Both the position numbers and the translations under genes were made by a program. The notes beneath the pieces are model-generated. The model saw nothing but the letters and a program-made list of their open reading frames with translations. It searched no databases and was not told the origin of the DNA. From contig NZ_JALQDG010000013.1 in assembly GCF_023631325.1 (NCBI RefSeq), positions 58,936-122,935 on the forward strand: a stretch of 64,000 nucleotides of DNA, given 5' to 3'. Shown one piece after another: positions 30,530 to 40,795 of this stretch (the first letter of the stretch is position 1; each line of letters starts with the position of its first letter). Source of the stretch: Caballeronia sp. INDeC2 (GTDB lineage: Bacteria > Pseudomonadota > Gammaproteobacteria > Burkholderiales > Burkholderiaceae).

Positions 30530-31441
30530 ATGCAGCCTTCGTTCGATCCGTCCGCCGCGCAATTCGCGAGCCGCTATCTGGCGGCGTTCGCCGCGCTTCC
30601 CGTGGCCGCGCAGTACGGATTCGCCATTGTGTTCGGTCTGGTGATCGGCAGTTTTCTTACCGTCGTCGTGCATCGCCTGCCGGTCATGCTCGAACGCGCG
30701 TGGCGCGCGGAAGTCGACGCGGCCATACCCGAAGCGCCGAAGCCTTCAGCCGATCCGTATCCCGAACGCTTCAATCTCGCCGTGCCGCGCAGCGCCTGTC
30801 CGCACTGCAAGCATGTGCTGCGCGCGTGGGAGAACATTCCCGTCATCAGCTATCTCGCGTTGCGCGGGCGTTGCTCGGCGTGCGGCGCGCGCGTGAGCCC
30901 GCGCTATCCGCTGGTCGAACTCGCGAGCGGCGCGCTCGCCGCGCTCTCGCTCTACGCCTACGGTCCTACCTGGCCCGCGATGGCTGCGTTCGGACTGTGC
31001 GCGACCTTGCTGACGGCCGGTCTCATCGACTACGACACGCGCTATCTTCCCGATGTGCTGACGTTGCCGCTGCTGTGGGCGGGGCTCATCGTCAATTTCG
31101 GCGAAGGCGGATTCGCGACGCTGCACGACGCCATCACAGGCGCGATCGCCGGTTATCTCTTCCTGTGGTGCGTGTACTGGCTCTTCAAGCTCGTGCGCGG
31201 CGTAGAAGGCATGGGCTACGGCGACTTCAAACTGCTCGCGGCGATCGGCGCGTGGCTCGGCTGGTCCGCGCTTGCGCAAGTGGTCCTGATCGCTGCCGTC
31301 GCGGGCGCGGCGTTCGGCATCGTCGCGACGTGGCGCAAGCGCATGCGTTTCGAGGAGCCCTTGCCGTTCGGGCCGTTCCTCGCGGCGGGCGGAGCGATCA
31401 CGCTCTTCGTCGGCACACCGCTCTATTCATTGTTGGGATGA
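30530..31441 (+). CDS. pilD: Type IV prepilin peptidase/N-methyltransferase
   Basis: PilD cleaves the leader of prepilins and methylates the new N-terminal residue. 303 residues, eight membrane segments. The N-terminal cytoplasmic loop has the zinc-type Cys pairs CPHC (Cys90, Cys93) and CSAC (Cys115, Cys118), and the aspartyl protease residues are in LIDYDT (Asp167/169) and GYGD (229-232). It is the third gene of the pilB-pilC-pilD set. No pilin gene is visible in this window, so its substrates lie elsewhere. Confidence 0.95.
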   Translation: MQPSFDPSAAQFASRYLAAFAALPVAAQYGFAIVFGLVIGSFLTVVVHRLPVMLERAWRAEVDAAIPEAPKPSADPYPERFNLAVPRSACPHCKHVLRAWENIPVISYLALRGRCSACGARVSPRYPLVELASGALAALSLYAYGPTWPAMAAFGLCATLLTAGLIDYDTRYLPDVLTLPLLWAGLIVNFGEGGFATLHDAITGAIAGYLFLWCVYWLFKLVRGVEGMGYGDFKLLAAIGAWLGWSALAQVVLIAAVAGAAFGIVATWRKRMRFEEPLPFGPFLAAGGAITLFVGTPLYSLLG

Positions 31442-31457
31442 TCGAAGGGAGCAACGG

Positions 31458-32063
31458 ATGTTCAGCATTGGTCTCACCGGCGGAATCGGCAGCGGCAAGA
31501 GCACCGTCGCGGATCTGTTCGCGGCGCGCGGCGTGCCGCTGATCGACACGGATCTGATCGCGCACCGGATCACCGCGCCGGACGGCGTCGCGATGCCGCT
31601 CATCGCGAGCGAATTCGGCGACGATTTCATCGCAGTGGACGGCTCGCTCGATCGCGCGAAGATGCGCACGCTCGTCTTCGCCGACGACACGGCGAAAGCG
31701 CGCCTCGAACGCATCGTGCATCCGTTGATTCGCGCCGAGACGGAGCGCCAGACACTCGCGGCGCAAGGCGCGTATCACATCGTGGTCGTGCCGCTCCTGG
31801 TCGAGTCGGGCGAATGGGCGGCGCGCGTGTCGCGCGTTCTCGTCGTGGATTGTCCAGTCGAGACGCAGATTGCGCGTGTCATGCGGCGCAACGGCTTCAC
31901 GCGCGAACAGGTTCTCGCGATCATCGCGAAGCAGGCGTCGCGCGAAGCGCGGCTCGTGGCAGCGGACGATATAGTCGTCAACGACGAAACGGCCACCCAC
32001 GACTCACTCGCGCAGCAAGTCGACGCGTTGCACGCGCGCTATCTTTCGCTGTCGTCCGCATAA
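31458..32063 (+). CDS. coaE: Dephospho-CoA kinase
   Basis: CoaE carries out the last step of coenzyme A synthesis, phosphorylating the ribose 3' hydroxyl of dephospho-CoA. 201 residues with the P-loop [12 protein letters not shown] at the N-terminus, [12 protein letters not shown] and the [10 protein letters not shown] segment, then PLLVESGEW and VIVNDET-type end. Its ATG follows AAGGGA and lies 16 bp after pilD. It is the usual neighbour of pilD in proteobacteria. Confidence 0.96.
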   Translation: MFSIGLTGGIGSGKSTVADLFAARGVPLIDTDLIAHRITAPDGVAMPLIASEFGDDFIAVDGSLDRAKMRTLVFADDTAKARLERIVHPLIRAETERQTLAAQGAYHIVVVPLLVESGEWAARVSRVLVVDCPVETQIARVMRRNGFTREQVLAIIAKQASREARLVAADDIVVNDETATHDSLAQQVDALHARYLSLSSA

Positions 32064-32233
32064 GGTGACGGTTCGCCTGAGTTCGCCAAATCGTCGAAAA
32101 GTTCCCGAATTTGCGCCGAAACAAGCAGTATGGCGGCCGAATATGCCCCGATTTGCTAGGGGTGAGGATGCGGCATTAGAATGTGCTCACTTCCGCTCAT
32201 GGAAGCAACCGACCCACGCCGAGGCGAGCGCGC

Positions 32234-32989
32234 TTGATCCTTTACGAGTATCCCTTCAACGAGCGAATCCGAACGCTGCTGCGCCTCGAAGACCTGTTCG
32301 AGCGCTTCACGTTCTTTCTGACTCAGGAAGACGCGCGAGAACATCACGTCGCGCTCACGACGCTCTTTGAGATCGCCGAAGTCGCCGGCCGCACGGATCT
32401 CAAGGCCGACCTCATGAAGGAACTGGAGCGGCAGCGGCAGACGCTCGCGCCATTCCGTGGCAATCCGGGGATCGAACAGGAAGCGCTCGAAGCCGTGCTC
32501 GGCGAGATCGAGCAGACGCTCGGCGGCCTCACCGACATGCACGGCAAGACCGGTCAGCATCTCGCCGACAACGAATGGCTCGCGAGCATCCGCAGCCGCA
32601 CGATCATCCCGGGCGGAACGTGCAAGTTCGATCTGCCGTCGTATTACGCGTGGCAGCAGTTGCCCGTCGAAGAACGGCGTCAGGACATCGCGAAATGGGT
32701 CATGCCGATGCTCGCCTTACGCGACGCGGCGGCCATCGTGTTGCGGCTCGCGCGTGAATCGGGTCAGGCATCGAAAGTCATGGCGATGCAGGGCAGCTAT
32801 CAGCAGATGTTGTCCGGCCGCACCTATCAACTCATGCAAGTGCGCGTTTCGCCGGACACGCGTGTGATTCCCGAAGCGAGCGCGAACAAGTACATGCTGT
32901 GGGTACGCTTCACGGTACAAGACGGCGATCTGAAGCCGCGCGCCGTCGACGTGGACGTGCCATTTCATCTGACGCTTTGCAGCCTTTGA
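32234..32989 (+). CDS. zapD: Cell division protein ZapD (YacF)
   Basis: ZapD binds FtsZ and bundles its filaments at the division site. 251 residues from a TTG start (32234), giving [24 protein letters not shown], the family N-terminus; the family length is about 247-251. The conserved [19 protein letters not shown] and [16 protein letters not shown] regions are present. There are no membrane segments. It lies 170 bp after coaE and 70 bp before yacG, the same order as in E. coli (coaE-zapD-yacG). Confidence 0.94.
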   Translation: MILYEYPFNERIRTLLRLEDLFERFTFFLTQEDAREHHVALTTLFEIAEVAGRTDLKADLMKELERQRQTLAPFRGNPGIEQEALEAVLGEIEQTLGGLTDMHGKTGQHLADNEWLASIRSRTIIPGGTCKFDLPSYYAWQQLPVEERRQDIAKWVMPMLALRDAAAIVLRLARESGQASKVMAMQGSYQQMLSGRTYQLMQVRVSPDTRVIPEASANKYMLWVRFTVQDGDLKPRAVDVDVPFHLTLCSL

Positions 32990-33059
32990 ATAGAATCGGC
33001 CGGCCCCATATGGATCGGATGTCCATCCAAGCCGGCGCGATTCGCCACGTCTTACCGTC

Positions 33060-33251
33060 ATGACTACTGTCGTCAAATGCCCGACCTGCGGCAAGGATGT
33101 CCGCTGGGTTCCGGAAAACCGCTTTCGCCCGTTCTGCTCCGAGCGCTGCAAGCAGATCGATCTCGGCGCGTGGGCGGCCGAGAAGTACAAGATTTCAGGT
33201 AACTCGCAGGAAACGCCGCCGGACGACGATACGCGCGGCGGTCTGAACTGA
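33060..33251 (+). CDS. yacG: DNA gyrase inhibitor / zinc protein YacG
   Basis: 63-residue zinc protein that binds GyrB and inhibits gyrase. The four Cys ligands are CPTCGKDV near the start and [14 protein letters not shown]; the latter also contains the conserved DLG.W segment. The C-terminal tail is acidic and short. It ends the coaE-zapD-yacG run and is convergent with the Nudix gene, 12 bp apart. Confidence 0.93.
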   Translation: MTTVVKCPTCGKDVRWVPENRFRPFCSERCKQIDLGAWAAEKYKISGNSQETPPDDDTRGGLN

Positions 33252-33263
33252 CCTTCGCTCCGC

Positions 33264-33695
33264 TTATTCGCGCTCTTCTTCTTCGAGCCATTCGAGGATC
33301 GGAATAGCCGCGGGCAGAAGCGGAGCGACTTCGACAGGAAGCGTTTGCCAGGCAATCGCCTGACCTTCACGCCCGAGCGGCGTGCCCTTCCAGTCCGTCA
33401 CCTTGCAGAAAAAAAGACGCACGTACGCGTGCGGGTAATCATGCTCGAGCGTGCGCCAGAGCTGACACGCGGTGACGTCGATACCCAATTCCTCGTGCAA
33501 CTCGCGCCCAAGCGCCGCCTCTATGCTCTCGCCCGGTTCGAGCTTGCCGCCGGGAAACTCCCAGTAACCCTCGTACGGTTTGCCGGCGGGCCGCTGCGCG
33601 AGCAGATAACGCCCATCGTGCTGCACCATCACGCCGACGGCCACTTCCGTCACCTTGCGGCCATCGGGCGCAAGGTCGCTCTTCGATTCGGTCAT
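33264..33695 (-). CDS. Nudix hydrolase, MutT-like (8-oxo-dGTP diphosphatase type)
   Basis: 143 residues with a complete Nudix box, GGKLEPGESIEAALGRELHEELGI. The N-terminal VGVMVQHDGRYLLAQRPAGKPYEGYWEFPGG and DYPHAYVRLFFCKV resemble MutT, which removes oxidised dGTP before it is copied into DNA. The substrate is inferred from the family. Start ATG at 33695 overlaps the end of the DUF815 gene by 4 bp, so the two are coupled. Confidence 0.9.
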   Translation of the reverse strand: MTESKSDLAPDGRKVTEVAVGVMVQHDGRYLLAQRPAGKPYEGYWEFPGGKLEPGESIEAALGRELHEELGIDVTACQLWRTLEHDYPHAYVRLFFCKVTDWKGTPLGREGQAIAWQTLPVEVAPLLPAAIPILEWLEEEERE

Positions 33696-34555
33696 TGTTT
33701 GCGGCCCGACCAGTCACGCGCGAATTGCCACGCGACGCGCCCCGAGCGCGACCCGCGTTCCAGCGCCCACACGAGGGCATCGCCGCGAGCGCTTTCGACT
33801 TCCGCCTCATCGCAGCCGAAGTGCTTCAGCCAATGTCCGACGATCGACAAATAGTCGTCCTGCTTGAACGGGTAGAAGCTGACCCACAGGCCGAAGCGTT
33901 CGGACAGCGAGATCTTTTCCTCGACCACTTCGCCGGGGTGAATCTCGCCATCGGACGTGTGCTTGTACGTCTCGTTGTCGCTCATGTATTCGGGCAACAA
34001 ATGACGACGGTTCGACGTCGCGTAGATCAGGACGTTGTCCGATTGCGCCGCGACCGAACCGTCGAGCGCAACCTTCAGCGCCTTGTAGCCCGACTCGCCC
34101 TCCTCGAAGGAAAGATCGTCGCAGAACACGATGAAGCGCTCGGGCCGCGTCGAGATCAGATCGACGATATCGCCGAGATCGTGCAGGTCGTCCTTGTCGA
34201 CTTCGATGAGACGCAGACCGTCCTTCGAGTAGGCGTTCAGACACGCCTTGATCAGCGACGACTTGCCCGTGCCGCGCGCGCCCGTCAGCAGAACATTGTT
34301 CGCGGGCATCTTGTTCACGAACTGCTGCGTGTTCTGCTGAATCAGGCCTTTTTGACGATCGATGTTCTGAAGGTCGTCGAGCGAAATTTGCGAGATTGCC
34401 GGCACCGGTTGCAGAAAACCGCGCCCTTGGCGCTTGCGCCAGCGAAACGCCACCGCGGATTCCCAGTCGATATCGGGCGCCGCCGGCGGCAACAGGCCTT
34501 CGATGCGCGCCAGCACGGCCTCGGCGCGCGTGAGAAATTGTTCGAGCTTGTCCAT
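33692..34555 (-). CDS. DUF815 family AAA-like ATPase
   Basis: 287 residues of the DUF815 ATP-binding family. Walker A is LLTGARGTGKSSLIKACL near residue 90, and VFCDDLSFEEGESGYKALK carries Walker B and a sensor-like segment. The YATSNRRHLLPEYMSDN stretch follows. DUF815 proteins are AAA-type P-loop ATPases of unknown function. It lies 22 bp after argJ and overlaps the Nudix gene. Confidence 0.88.
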   Translation of the reverse strand: MDKLEQFLTRAEAVLARIEGLLPPAAPDIDWESAVAFRWRKRQGRGFLQPVPAISQISLDDLQNIDRQKGLIQQNTQQFVNKMPANNVLLTGARGTGKSSLIKACLNAYSKDGLRLIEVDKDDLHDLGDIVDLISTRPERFIVFCDDLSFEEGESGYKALKVALDGSVAAQSDNVLIYATSNRRHLLPEYMSDNETYKHTSDGEIHPGEVVEEKISLSERFGLWVSFYPFKQDDYLSIVGHWLKHFGCDEAEVESARGDALVWALERGSRSGRVAWQFARDWSGRKQ

Positions 34556-34577
34556 GTTCGTATCGATGCGCGTTCTT

Positions 34578-35819
34578 TTACGAGCGATAGTCGGCGTTGA
34601 TGCTCACGTAATCGTGCGAGAGGTCGCAGGTCCAGATCGTCGCGTTCGCGTCGCCGCGTCGGAGCAGCACGCGAATCGCGATTTCGCTCTTCTTCATCAC
34701 GCGCTGGCCGTCTTCTTCCTTGTACTCGGGATTTCGTCCGCCCGACTTCGCGACGAGAACGTCATCAAGATAAAGATCGATCTTGCCGACGTCGAGATCC
34801 GTCACGCCCGCATAACCGATCGCCGCGAGAATGCGGCCGAGGTTCGGATCGGAGGCGTAGAACGCCGTCTTCACGAGCGGCGAATGGCCGATCGCATACG
34901 CGATCTGACGGCATTCCGCCGCGTCCTTGCCGCCTTCAACCGTGATCGTCATGAATTTCGTCGCGCCTTCGCCGTCGCGCACGATGAGTTGTGCGAGTTC
35001 CTGCGCCACTTCGGTGACCGCGTCACGCAACGCGGCGTACGAGGGCGAATCCGTCGACGTGATCGCCGGCAAGCTCGACTTGCCCGACGCGATCAGGATG
35101 AACGAATCGTTGGTCGACGTATCGCCGTCAATGGTGATGCAGTTGAACGAGCGATCCGCAACGTGCTTCACCAGTTGGTCCAGCACCGGCTGCGCGACGT
35201 TGGCATCGAAAGCGAGGAAGCCGAGCATCGTCGCCATGTTCGGCTTGATCATGCCCGCACCCTTGCTGATGCCCGAGAACGTGACGACGTGGCCGTCGAT
35301 CGTCAGTTGACGCGACACAGCCTTCGGCAACGTGTCCGTCGTCATGATGGCCTGCGCCGCGTCGAACCAGTGCGACGCCTTCTGATTCGCGAGCGCGGCG
35401 GGCAGGCCGGCCTTCAGACGATCGATCGGCAGGGGCTCGAGAATCACGCCGGTGGAGAACGGCAAGATCTGTTGCGCATCGAGGTTCGCGAGGCGCGCGA
35501 GTTCCGCACACGTCTCGCGTGCGTGCGCCATGCCCGGCTCGCCCGTGCCGGCGTTCGCGTTGCCGGTGTTCACGACGAGCGCGCGAATGCCCTTGCCGCC
35601 CTTGCCCGCCGCCGCGAGATGCTCGCGGCACACGGTGACGGGCGCGGCGCAGAATCGGTTCTGCGTGAACACGCCCGCGACGCTCGCGCCTTCATCGACG
35701 CGAATGACGAGCACATCCTTGCGATTGGGCTTGCGGATATTCGCCTCGGCCCAGCCTAGCGTGACGCCGGCGACGGGATGAAGCGCTGCGGGATCGATCG
35801 AGGGGAAGTTGACGGCCAT
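34578..35819 (-). CDS. argJ: Bifunctional ornithine acetyltransferase / N-acetylglutamate synthase
   Basis: ArgJ transfers the acetyl group of N-acetylornithine to glutamate, recycling it in arginine synthesis. The 413-residue precursor has the self-cleavage site [14 protein letters not shown]; Thr197 would become the N-terminal nucleophile of the beta chain. Also present are [12 protein letters not shown] and the C-terminal [13 protein letters not shown] use the ATG at 35819 ([19 protein letters not shown]). A perfect 8-bp hairpin lies 26 bp upstream in the leader. It follows secA and precedes the DUF815 and Nudix genes, all on the minus strand. Confidence 0.96.
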   Translation of the reverse strand: MAVNFPSIDPAALHPVAGVTLGWAEANIRKPNRKDVLVIRVDEGASVAGVFTQNRFCAAPVTVCREHLAAAGKGGKGIRALVVNTGNANAGTGEPGMAHARETCAELARLANLDAQQILPFSTGVILEPLPIDRLKAGLPAALANQKASHWFDAAQAIMTTDTLPKAVSRQLTIDGHVVTFSGISKGAGMIKPNMATMLGFLAFDANVAQPVLDQLVKHVADRSFNCITIDGDTSTNDSFILIASGKSSLPAITSTDSPSYAALRDAVTEVAQELAQLIVRDGEGATKFMTITVEGGKDAAECRQIAYAIGHSPLVKTAFYASDPNLGRILAAIGYAGVTDLDVGKIDLYLDDVLVAKSGGRNPEYKEEDGQRVMKKSEIAIRVLLRRGDANATIWTCDLSHDYVSINADYRS

Positions 35820-35844
35820 GTTCGCGTCTCGCTGAAGGTGGCGA

Positions 35845-35866
35845 GTGCCGGTTATCGGACCGGCAC
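35845..35866 (-). repeat. 8-bp inverted repeat in the argJ leader
   Basis: GTGCCGGT and ACCGGCAC (loop 6 nt) lie 26 bp upstream of the argJ ATG. It could be a leader hairpin or an operator; no ARG-box-like palindrome was recognised. Confidence 0.5.
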
Positions 35867-35931
35867 GCTTTGAAAGACTGACGCCGCCCCGCTTTGCGAG
35901 ACCGGCGCCGTGAAATGTTGAGACCTGCAAA

Positions 35932-35957
35932 GACAAACGACGCATCGCTGCGTCGCT
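35932..35957 (-). terminator. Terminator-like hairpin after secA
   Basis: On the minus strand CGACGCA GCGA TGCGTCG is followed by TTTGTCTTT, 23-40 bp past the secA stop. The T tract is broken, so termination may be partial. Confidence 0.65.
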
Positions 35958-35977
35958 TGGGTCCGGTCAGCAGCCGA

Positions 35978-38791
35978 TCAAGCCAGCTTGCCGTGACAGT
36001 TTTTGTACTTCTTGCCGCTGCCGCACGGGCACGGATCGTTGCGGCCGACCTTCGGCACGTCGTCCGAGGGGCGCGTCACGACGCTGACGTCGTCGCCGGC
36101 GGCCATCGCCTGGCTGACCATCTGCGCGGTGGCGCTCGCCGCGGCCGTGGCGGGCGTCGGTTCCGCGGCGGGCGCGTTGAAGTCGGCGTGCGTGAACGAC
36201 ACGTTCTCGAGATGGCTGCCCTTCTCTTCGTACTGCTCGGCGGCTTCCTCGAGCTGTTCCGGCGACTGGATCTGCACGTTCATCACAACGCGCGTGACTT
36301 CCTGCTTGACGGCGTCGAGCATCGCGGCGAAGAGTTCGAACGCCTCGCGCTTGTATTCCTGCTTCGGGTTCTTCTGCGCATAGCCGCGCAGATGGATGCC
36401 CTGACGCAAATGATCGAGCGCGGCGAGATGCTCGCGCCAGCGGCTGTCGAGCGTCTGCAGCATGATCGAGCGCTCGAACGCGCTAAACGATTCGCGGCCC
36501 ACGAGCGTGACCTTCGCTTCGTACGCTTCGTCGGCGGCGGCGAGCACGGCTTCGCAGATCTCTTCGGCGTCGATCGAGTTCGACTCGTTGATCATCTCCT
36601 GCACGGCGAGGTCGAGGGACCAGTCGTTGCGCAGCGCTTCTTCCAGTTCCGGCGCTTCCCACTGCTCTTCGATGCTGCCCGCCGGCACGAATGTGCGCAC
36701 GACGTCGCCAATCACGCTCTGGCGCATCGCGGCGATGGTTTCCTGCACGTCGTTCGCTTCGAGCAGTTCGTTGCGCTGCTGGTAGATGACCTTGCGCTGA
36801 TCGTTGGCGACGTCGTCATATTCGAGTAGTTGCTTGCGGATATCGAAGTTTCGCGCTTCGACCTTGCGCTGCGCGCCTTCGATCGAGCGCGTGACCATGC
36901 CCGCTTCGATCGGCTCGCCTTCCGGCATCTTCAGGCGATCCATGATTGCGCGCACGCGGTCGCCCGCGAAAATGCGCAGGAGCGGGTCATCCAGCGACAG
37001 ATAGAAGCGCGACGAACCCGGGTCGCCCTGACGGCCCGCGCGGCCGCGCAGCTGGTTGTCGATACGGCGCGACTCGTGACGCTCCGTGCCGATGATATGC
37101 AGACCGCCCGCCGCCTTCACGTGATCGTGCAGCGTCTGCCATTCGTCGTGCAGCTTCTGGATGCGCGCGGCTTTCTCGTTCTCGGGAATCGACAGATCCG
37201 CTTCGATGAACGACGCCTGCTTCTCGACGTTGCCGCCGAGCACGATGTCCGTGCCGCGACCGGCCATGTTCGTGGCGATCGTGACGACGCCCGGACGGCC
37301 CGCTTCCGCGACAATCGCCGCTTCGCGCGCGTGCTGCTTCGCGTTGAGCACTTCGTGCTTCACGCCCGCTTGAGTGAGCAGGCTGGACAGCAGTTCCGAC
37401 GCTTCGATCGACGTCGTGCCGACGAGCGTCGGCTGGCCGCGTTCGACGCAATCGCGGATGTCGCGAATCACCGCGTCGTAGCGTTCCTTCGACGTCTTGT
37501 AGATCTGATCCTGCTTGTCGATGCGCTTCGGCGGACGATTGGTCGGAATCACGACCGTTTCCAGGCCGTAGATTTCGTTGAATTCGTACGCTTCCGTGTC
37601 CGCGGTGCCGGTCATGCCCGACAGCTTCGCGTACATGCGGAAGTAGTTCTGCAGCGTGATGGAGGCGAGCGTCTGGTTCTCGGCCTGAATCTGGACGTGT
37701 TCCTTCGCTTCGACGGCCTGATGCAGACCGTCCGACCAGCGGCGGCCGGTCATCATGCGGCCCGTGAATTCGTCGACGATCACGACTTCGCCGTTTTGCA
37801 CCACGTAATGCTGATCGCGCAGGAAGAGCGTATGCGCGCGCAACGCGGCATAGATGTGATGCATCAGCGTGATGTTCTGCGGCGCGTAAAGGCTTTCGCC
37901 TTCGCCGATCAGGCCCCACTCGGCGAGCAGGCGCTCGGCCTTCTCGTGCCCCGATTCCGTCAGGAACACCTGGCGCGCCTTTTCATCGAGCGTATAGTCG
38001 CCCGGCTTTTCGACGCCAGTGCCGTCCGCCTTTTCCTCGCCGATCTGCTGTTCGAGCAGCGGCGGCAGCGCGTTCATGCGCACGTAGAGATCGGTGTGAT
38101 CTTCCGCCTGACCGGAGATGATGAGCGGCGTACGCGCTTCGTCGATGAGGATCGAGTCCACTTCGTCGACGATCGCGAAATTGAGCGGCCGCTGCACGCG
38201 CGCGGTGGTCTCGTAGACCATGTTGTCGCGCAGATAGTCGAAGCCGAACTCGTTGTTCGTGCCGTAGGTGATGTCCGCCGCGTACGCTTCCTGCTTCTGC
38301 GAATGCTCCATCTGCGACAGATTCACGCCGCACGAGAGCCCGAGGAAGTTGTAGAGACGCGCCATCCATTCGGCGTCGCGTTGGGCGAGGTAATCGTTCA
38401 CCGTGACGACGTGCACGCCGCGGCCCGACAGCGCATTCAGATACGCGGCGAGCGTCGCGACGAGCGTCTTGCCCTCGCCGGTGCGCATTTCGGCGATCTT
38501 GCCGTAGTGCAGGACCATGCCGCCGATGAGCTGGACGTCGAAGTGGCGCATCTTGAGGACGCGCTTGCTCGCTTCGCGGCAGACGGCGAACGCCTCGGGC
38601 AGGATCACGTCGAGCGATTCACCGCCCGCGACACGTTGGCGGAACTCGTCGGTCTTGGCGCGCAGCTGGTCGTCCGAATACTTCTCGACGGTCGGCTCGA
38701 GGGCATTGATCGCCGCAACGGTCTTTTGATACTGCTTGACCAGCCGCTGATTGCGGCTGCCAAAAATCTTCTGAAGGAAACCGGTCGTCAT
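35978..38791 (-). CDS. secA: Preprotein translocase ATPase SecA
   Basis: SecA drives unfolded preproteins through SecYEG using ATP. The 937-residue product has NBD1 with Walker [10 protein letters not shown] (near 104-109) and [19 protein letters not shown] (DEVD), the preprotein-binding domain, NBD2 ([31 protein letters not shown]), the helical wing/scaffold region and the C-terminal zinc finger [14 protein letters not shown] that binds SecB and lipids. It is divergent from the DUF721 gene, with 286 bp between them. Confidence 0.98.
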   Translation of the reverse strand: MTTGFLQKIFGSRNQRLVKQYQKTVAAINALEPTVEKYSDDQLRAKTDEFRQRVAGGESLDVILPEAFAVCREASKRVLKMRHFDVQLIGGMVLHYGKIAEMRTGEGKTLVATLAAYLNALSGRGVHVVTVNDYLAQRDAEWMARLYNFLGLSCGVNLSQMEHSQKQEAYAADITYGTNNEFGFDYLRDNMVYETTARVQRPLNFAIVDEVDSILIDEARTPLIISGQAEDHTDLYVRMNALPPLLEQQIGEEKADGTGVEKPGDYTLDEKARQVFLTESGHEKAERLLAEWGLIGEGESLYAPQNITLMHHIYAALRAHTLFLRDQHYVVQNGEVVIVDEFTGRMMTGRRWSDGLHQAVEAKEHVQIQAENQTLASITLQNYFRMYAKLSGMTGTADTEAYEFNEIYGLETVVIPTNRPPKRIDKQDQIYKTSKERYDAVIRDIRDCVERGQPTLVGTTSIEASELLSSLLTQAGVKHEVLNAKQHAREAAIVAEAGRPGVVTIATNMAGRGTDIVLGGNVEKQASFIEADLSIPENEKAARIQKLHDEWQTLHDHVKAAGGLHIIGTERHESRRIDNQLRGRAGRQGDPGSSRFYLSLDDPLLRIFAGDRVRAIMDRLKMPEGEPIEAGMVTRSIEGAQRKVEARNFDIRKQLLEYDDVANDQRKVIYQQRNELLEANDVQETIAAMRQSVIGDVVRTFVPAGSIEEQWEAPELEEALRNDWSLDLAVQEMINESNSIDAEEICEAVLAAADEAYEAKVTLVGRESFSAFERSIMLQTLDSRWREHLAALDHLRQGIHLRGYAQKNPKQEYKREAFELFAAMLDAVKQEVTRVVMNVQIQSPEQLEEAAEQYEEKGSHLENVSFTHADFNAPAAEPTPATAAASATAQMVSQAMAAGDDVSVVTRPSDDVPKVGRNDPCPCGSGKKYKNCHGKLA

Positions 38792-39077
38792 CGGATCAGT
38801 GTCTGCGTCGCGGCTTCGGACGGGCGCATGTGCAAGCTGCGTCCGGGCTCGGAGAACCTCGGCGACTTAAGTCCATAAGGTGAAATTCGAATCGGGAATT
38901 TTAGCACGCGAGTTTGGCAGACCTTGCGTTGGCGTGCCTGTGCGCGCGTCGGCGCGGCGCGACAGTCAACGGGTTGAAAGCTTTCCGGCAAGCATCGCCC
39001 GAAAAGACCGTCGACCGGGAACGATGGCTTGCCTCGCGTACAATCGAACCGTTCCATCGGGCGTCCGCCTACAAAAA

Positions 39078-39563
39078 ATGAGCCGCTTTTCTACAAATTC
39101 AAGGTCGCGTTTCGATCCACGCAGGCCGCAAGCCGTCGCCGACGTGCTCGATCGCACCGATGCGTTTCGCGCGTTGCGCGCGGGCGTCGAACAAGTGGCG
39201 GCGCTGCAGCGCGATTTGAGCGCGCTCTTGCCGGATTATCTGGCGTCGAACGTGGAGCCGGGGTTCATCAAGGACGGCGTGCTTGCGCTCTTCGCCGCGC
39301 ATAACGCGCTTGCGGCGCGGCTGCGGCATCTGGAGCCGCGCCTGCTTTCCGATCTTCAGCAGCGCGGCTGGGCCGTCAACGCGCTGAAAATTCGCGTGCG
39401 TCCTCAATCGATGAAAGAACCCGCGCCGCCGAAACAGGCGCGCATGTCGCCGGCGGGCGCTTCGGCGCTGCGGGAGCTGGCTGACACGCTAGAGCCGTCG
39501 CCGCTGCAGGAAGCGCTCGCGCGGATGGCCTCACGTCACCAGGCGCGCACGCAAAAAAAATGA
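39078..39563 (+). CDS. DUF721 domain protein (DciA-like)
   Basis: 161-residue basic protein of the DUF721 family, which contains DciA, the replicative helicase operator found in bacteria without DnaC. The N-terminus is unstructured and Arg-rich, and the central part is LSALLPDYLASNVEPGFIKDGVLALFAAHNALAARLRHLEPRLL, the KH-like fold core. The remaining tail is disordered and ends in poly-Lys (QKK). Its 3' end overlaps the A tract of the lpxC terminator. Whether it acts as a helicase loader here is inferred from the family. Confidence 0.82.
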   Translation: MSRFSTNSRSRFDPRRPQAVADVLDRTDAFRALRAGVEQVAALQRDLSALLPDYLASNVEPGFIKDGVLALFAAHNALAARLRHLEPRLLSDLQQRGWAVNALKIRVRPQSMKEPAPPKQARMSPAGASALRELADTLEPSPLQEALARMASRHQARTQKK

Positions 39564-39589
39564 GCGGCGCTTTCGCCGCCGCTCATTCT
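39551..39589 (-). terminator. Intrinsic terminator of lpxC
   Basis: Stem ATGAGCGGCG / CGCCGCTCAT with a short loop; on the minus strand it is followed by eight T residues. The T tract is the A8 run that encodes the final Lys codons of the convergent DUF721 gene. Confidence 0.82.
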
Positions 39590-39614
39590 TGACTGCCGGA
39601 ATTATTGCTTTACA

Positions 39615-40532
39615 TCAGGCAAATGCTGTTTGCGTATCGAAAGCAAAACCGCGCGGCGCCTTCTGCGTGTCCTCGAACGTGACGATTTCATAAGCGTCTT
39701 CGTTCGCGAGCAATTCGCGCAGCAGCATGTTGTTCATCGCGTGGCCGCCCTTGTACGCCTTGTACGACGCCAGCAGCGGATGGCCGACAACGTACAAGTC
39801 GCCGATCGCGTCGAGCATCTTGTGCTTCACGAACTCGTCGTCGTAACGCAGGCCGTCATTGTTCAGGATGCGGTATTCGTCCAGCACGATCGCGTTGTCC
39901 ATGCTGCCGCCGCGCGCGAGTCCCAGCTCACGCATCATTTCGACTTCGTGCGCGAAGCCGAAGGTGCGAGCGCGGGCGATTTCGCGCACGTACGAAGTGG
40001 TCGCAAAGTCCACTTCCAGCGCCTGACCGGTTTTGTCGACGGCCGGATGGCGGAAATCGATAGTGAAGCTCAACTTGAAGCCGAAATACGGTTCGAGACG
40101 CGCGAACTTGTCGCCGTCGCGCACTTCGACAGGCTTCGTCACCTTGATGAATTGCTTCGGCGCGTTCTGCTCTTCGATACCCGCCGACTGGATGAGAAAC
40201 ACGAACGAAGCCGCGCTGCCGTCCATGATCGGGATTTCCTCGGCGGTCACATCGACGTACAGATTGTCGATGCCGAGACCCGCACACGCCGACATCAAGT
40301 GCTCGATCGTCGACACGCGCGCGCCATCCTTCTGCAACACGGACGCGAGACGCGTATCACCGATCGACATGGCGGACGCGGGAATGTCGACCGGCTCGGG
40401 CAGGTCGATGCGCGAAAATACGATGCCCGTGCCAATCGGTGCGGGGCGCAGAGTCAAGTTGACCTTGCGACCGGAATGGAGCCCGATCCCCACGGTTTTG
40501 ACGACGGTCTTGATTGTTCGCTGCTTCAACAT
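39615..40532 (-). CDS. lpxC: UDP-3-O-acyl-N-acetylglucosamine deacetylase
   Basis: LpxC is the committed zinc enzyme of lipid A synthesis. 305 residues; zinc ligands are His78 (TIEHLMSA), His237 and Asp241 (HKMLDAIGD), and the [24 protein letters not shown] start is typical. It lies just past the peroxiredoxin gene and the dcw cluster, the standard position at which envelope synthesis is linked to division genes. A perfect TATAAT lies 66 bp upstream. Confidence 0.97.
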   Translation of the reverse strand: MLKQRTIKTVVKTVGIGLHSGRKVNLTLRPAPIGTGIVFSRIDLPEPVDIPASAMSIGDTRLASVLQKDGARVSTIEHLMSACAGLGIDNLYVDVTAEEIPIMDGSAASFVFLIQSAGIEEQNAPKQFIKVTKPVEVRDGDKFARLEPYFGFKLSFTIDFRHPAVDKTGQALEVDFATTSYVREIARARTFGFAHEVEMMRELGLARGGSMDNAIVLDEYRILNNDGLRYDDEFVKHKMLDAIGDLYVVGHPLLASYKAYKGGHAMNNMLLRELLANEDAYEIVTFEDTQKAPRGFAFDTQTAFA

Positions 40533-40598
40533 GATGTTCTTTCCGATTTAAGTTCCCTATAAAGAGAATCAATCGCGCATTAAATTCTAATAGGCCGA

Positions 40599-40604
40599 AT
40601 TATA
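40599..40604 (-). promoter_or_regulatory. Probable -10 element of lpxC
   Basis: Perfect TATAAT on the minus strand, 66 bp before the lpxC ATG. The best -35 candidate (CAGGAC, 18-bp spacing) is weak. Confidence 0.5.
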
Positions 40605-40690
40605 CTCCATTCGTCTCGCGCCGTCCTGATCCGGCAGGTATCAACTGTTTCCCTGTGTTACGTCGCGGCAGCCAAATCATGAAGTAGAAC

Positions 40691-40731
40691 GGGCCGATGC
40701 CCGGAATGGAGGCATTTCCGGACATCGGCCC
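40691..40731. repeat. Composite inverted repeat between peroxiredoxin gene and lpxC
   Basis: Outer arms GGGCCGATG / CATCGGCCC pair perfectly (9 bp); inner arms CCGGAAT / ATTTCCGG extend the stem. No T tract is next to it, so it is either a T-poor terminator, an mRNA-stabilising structure or a binding site. Confidence 0.7.
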
Positions 40732-40795
40732 CAGGTTGCGGCTCAGTGCGAGGGCGCGTGGAGCGTTGCGCGCAGGCAACGCGGCGCCGCTGCAC

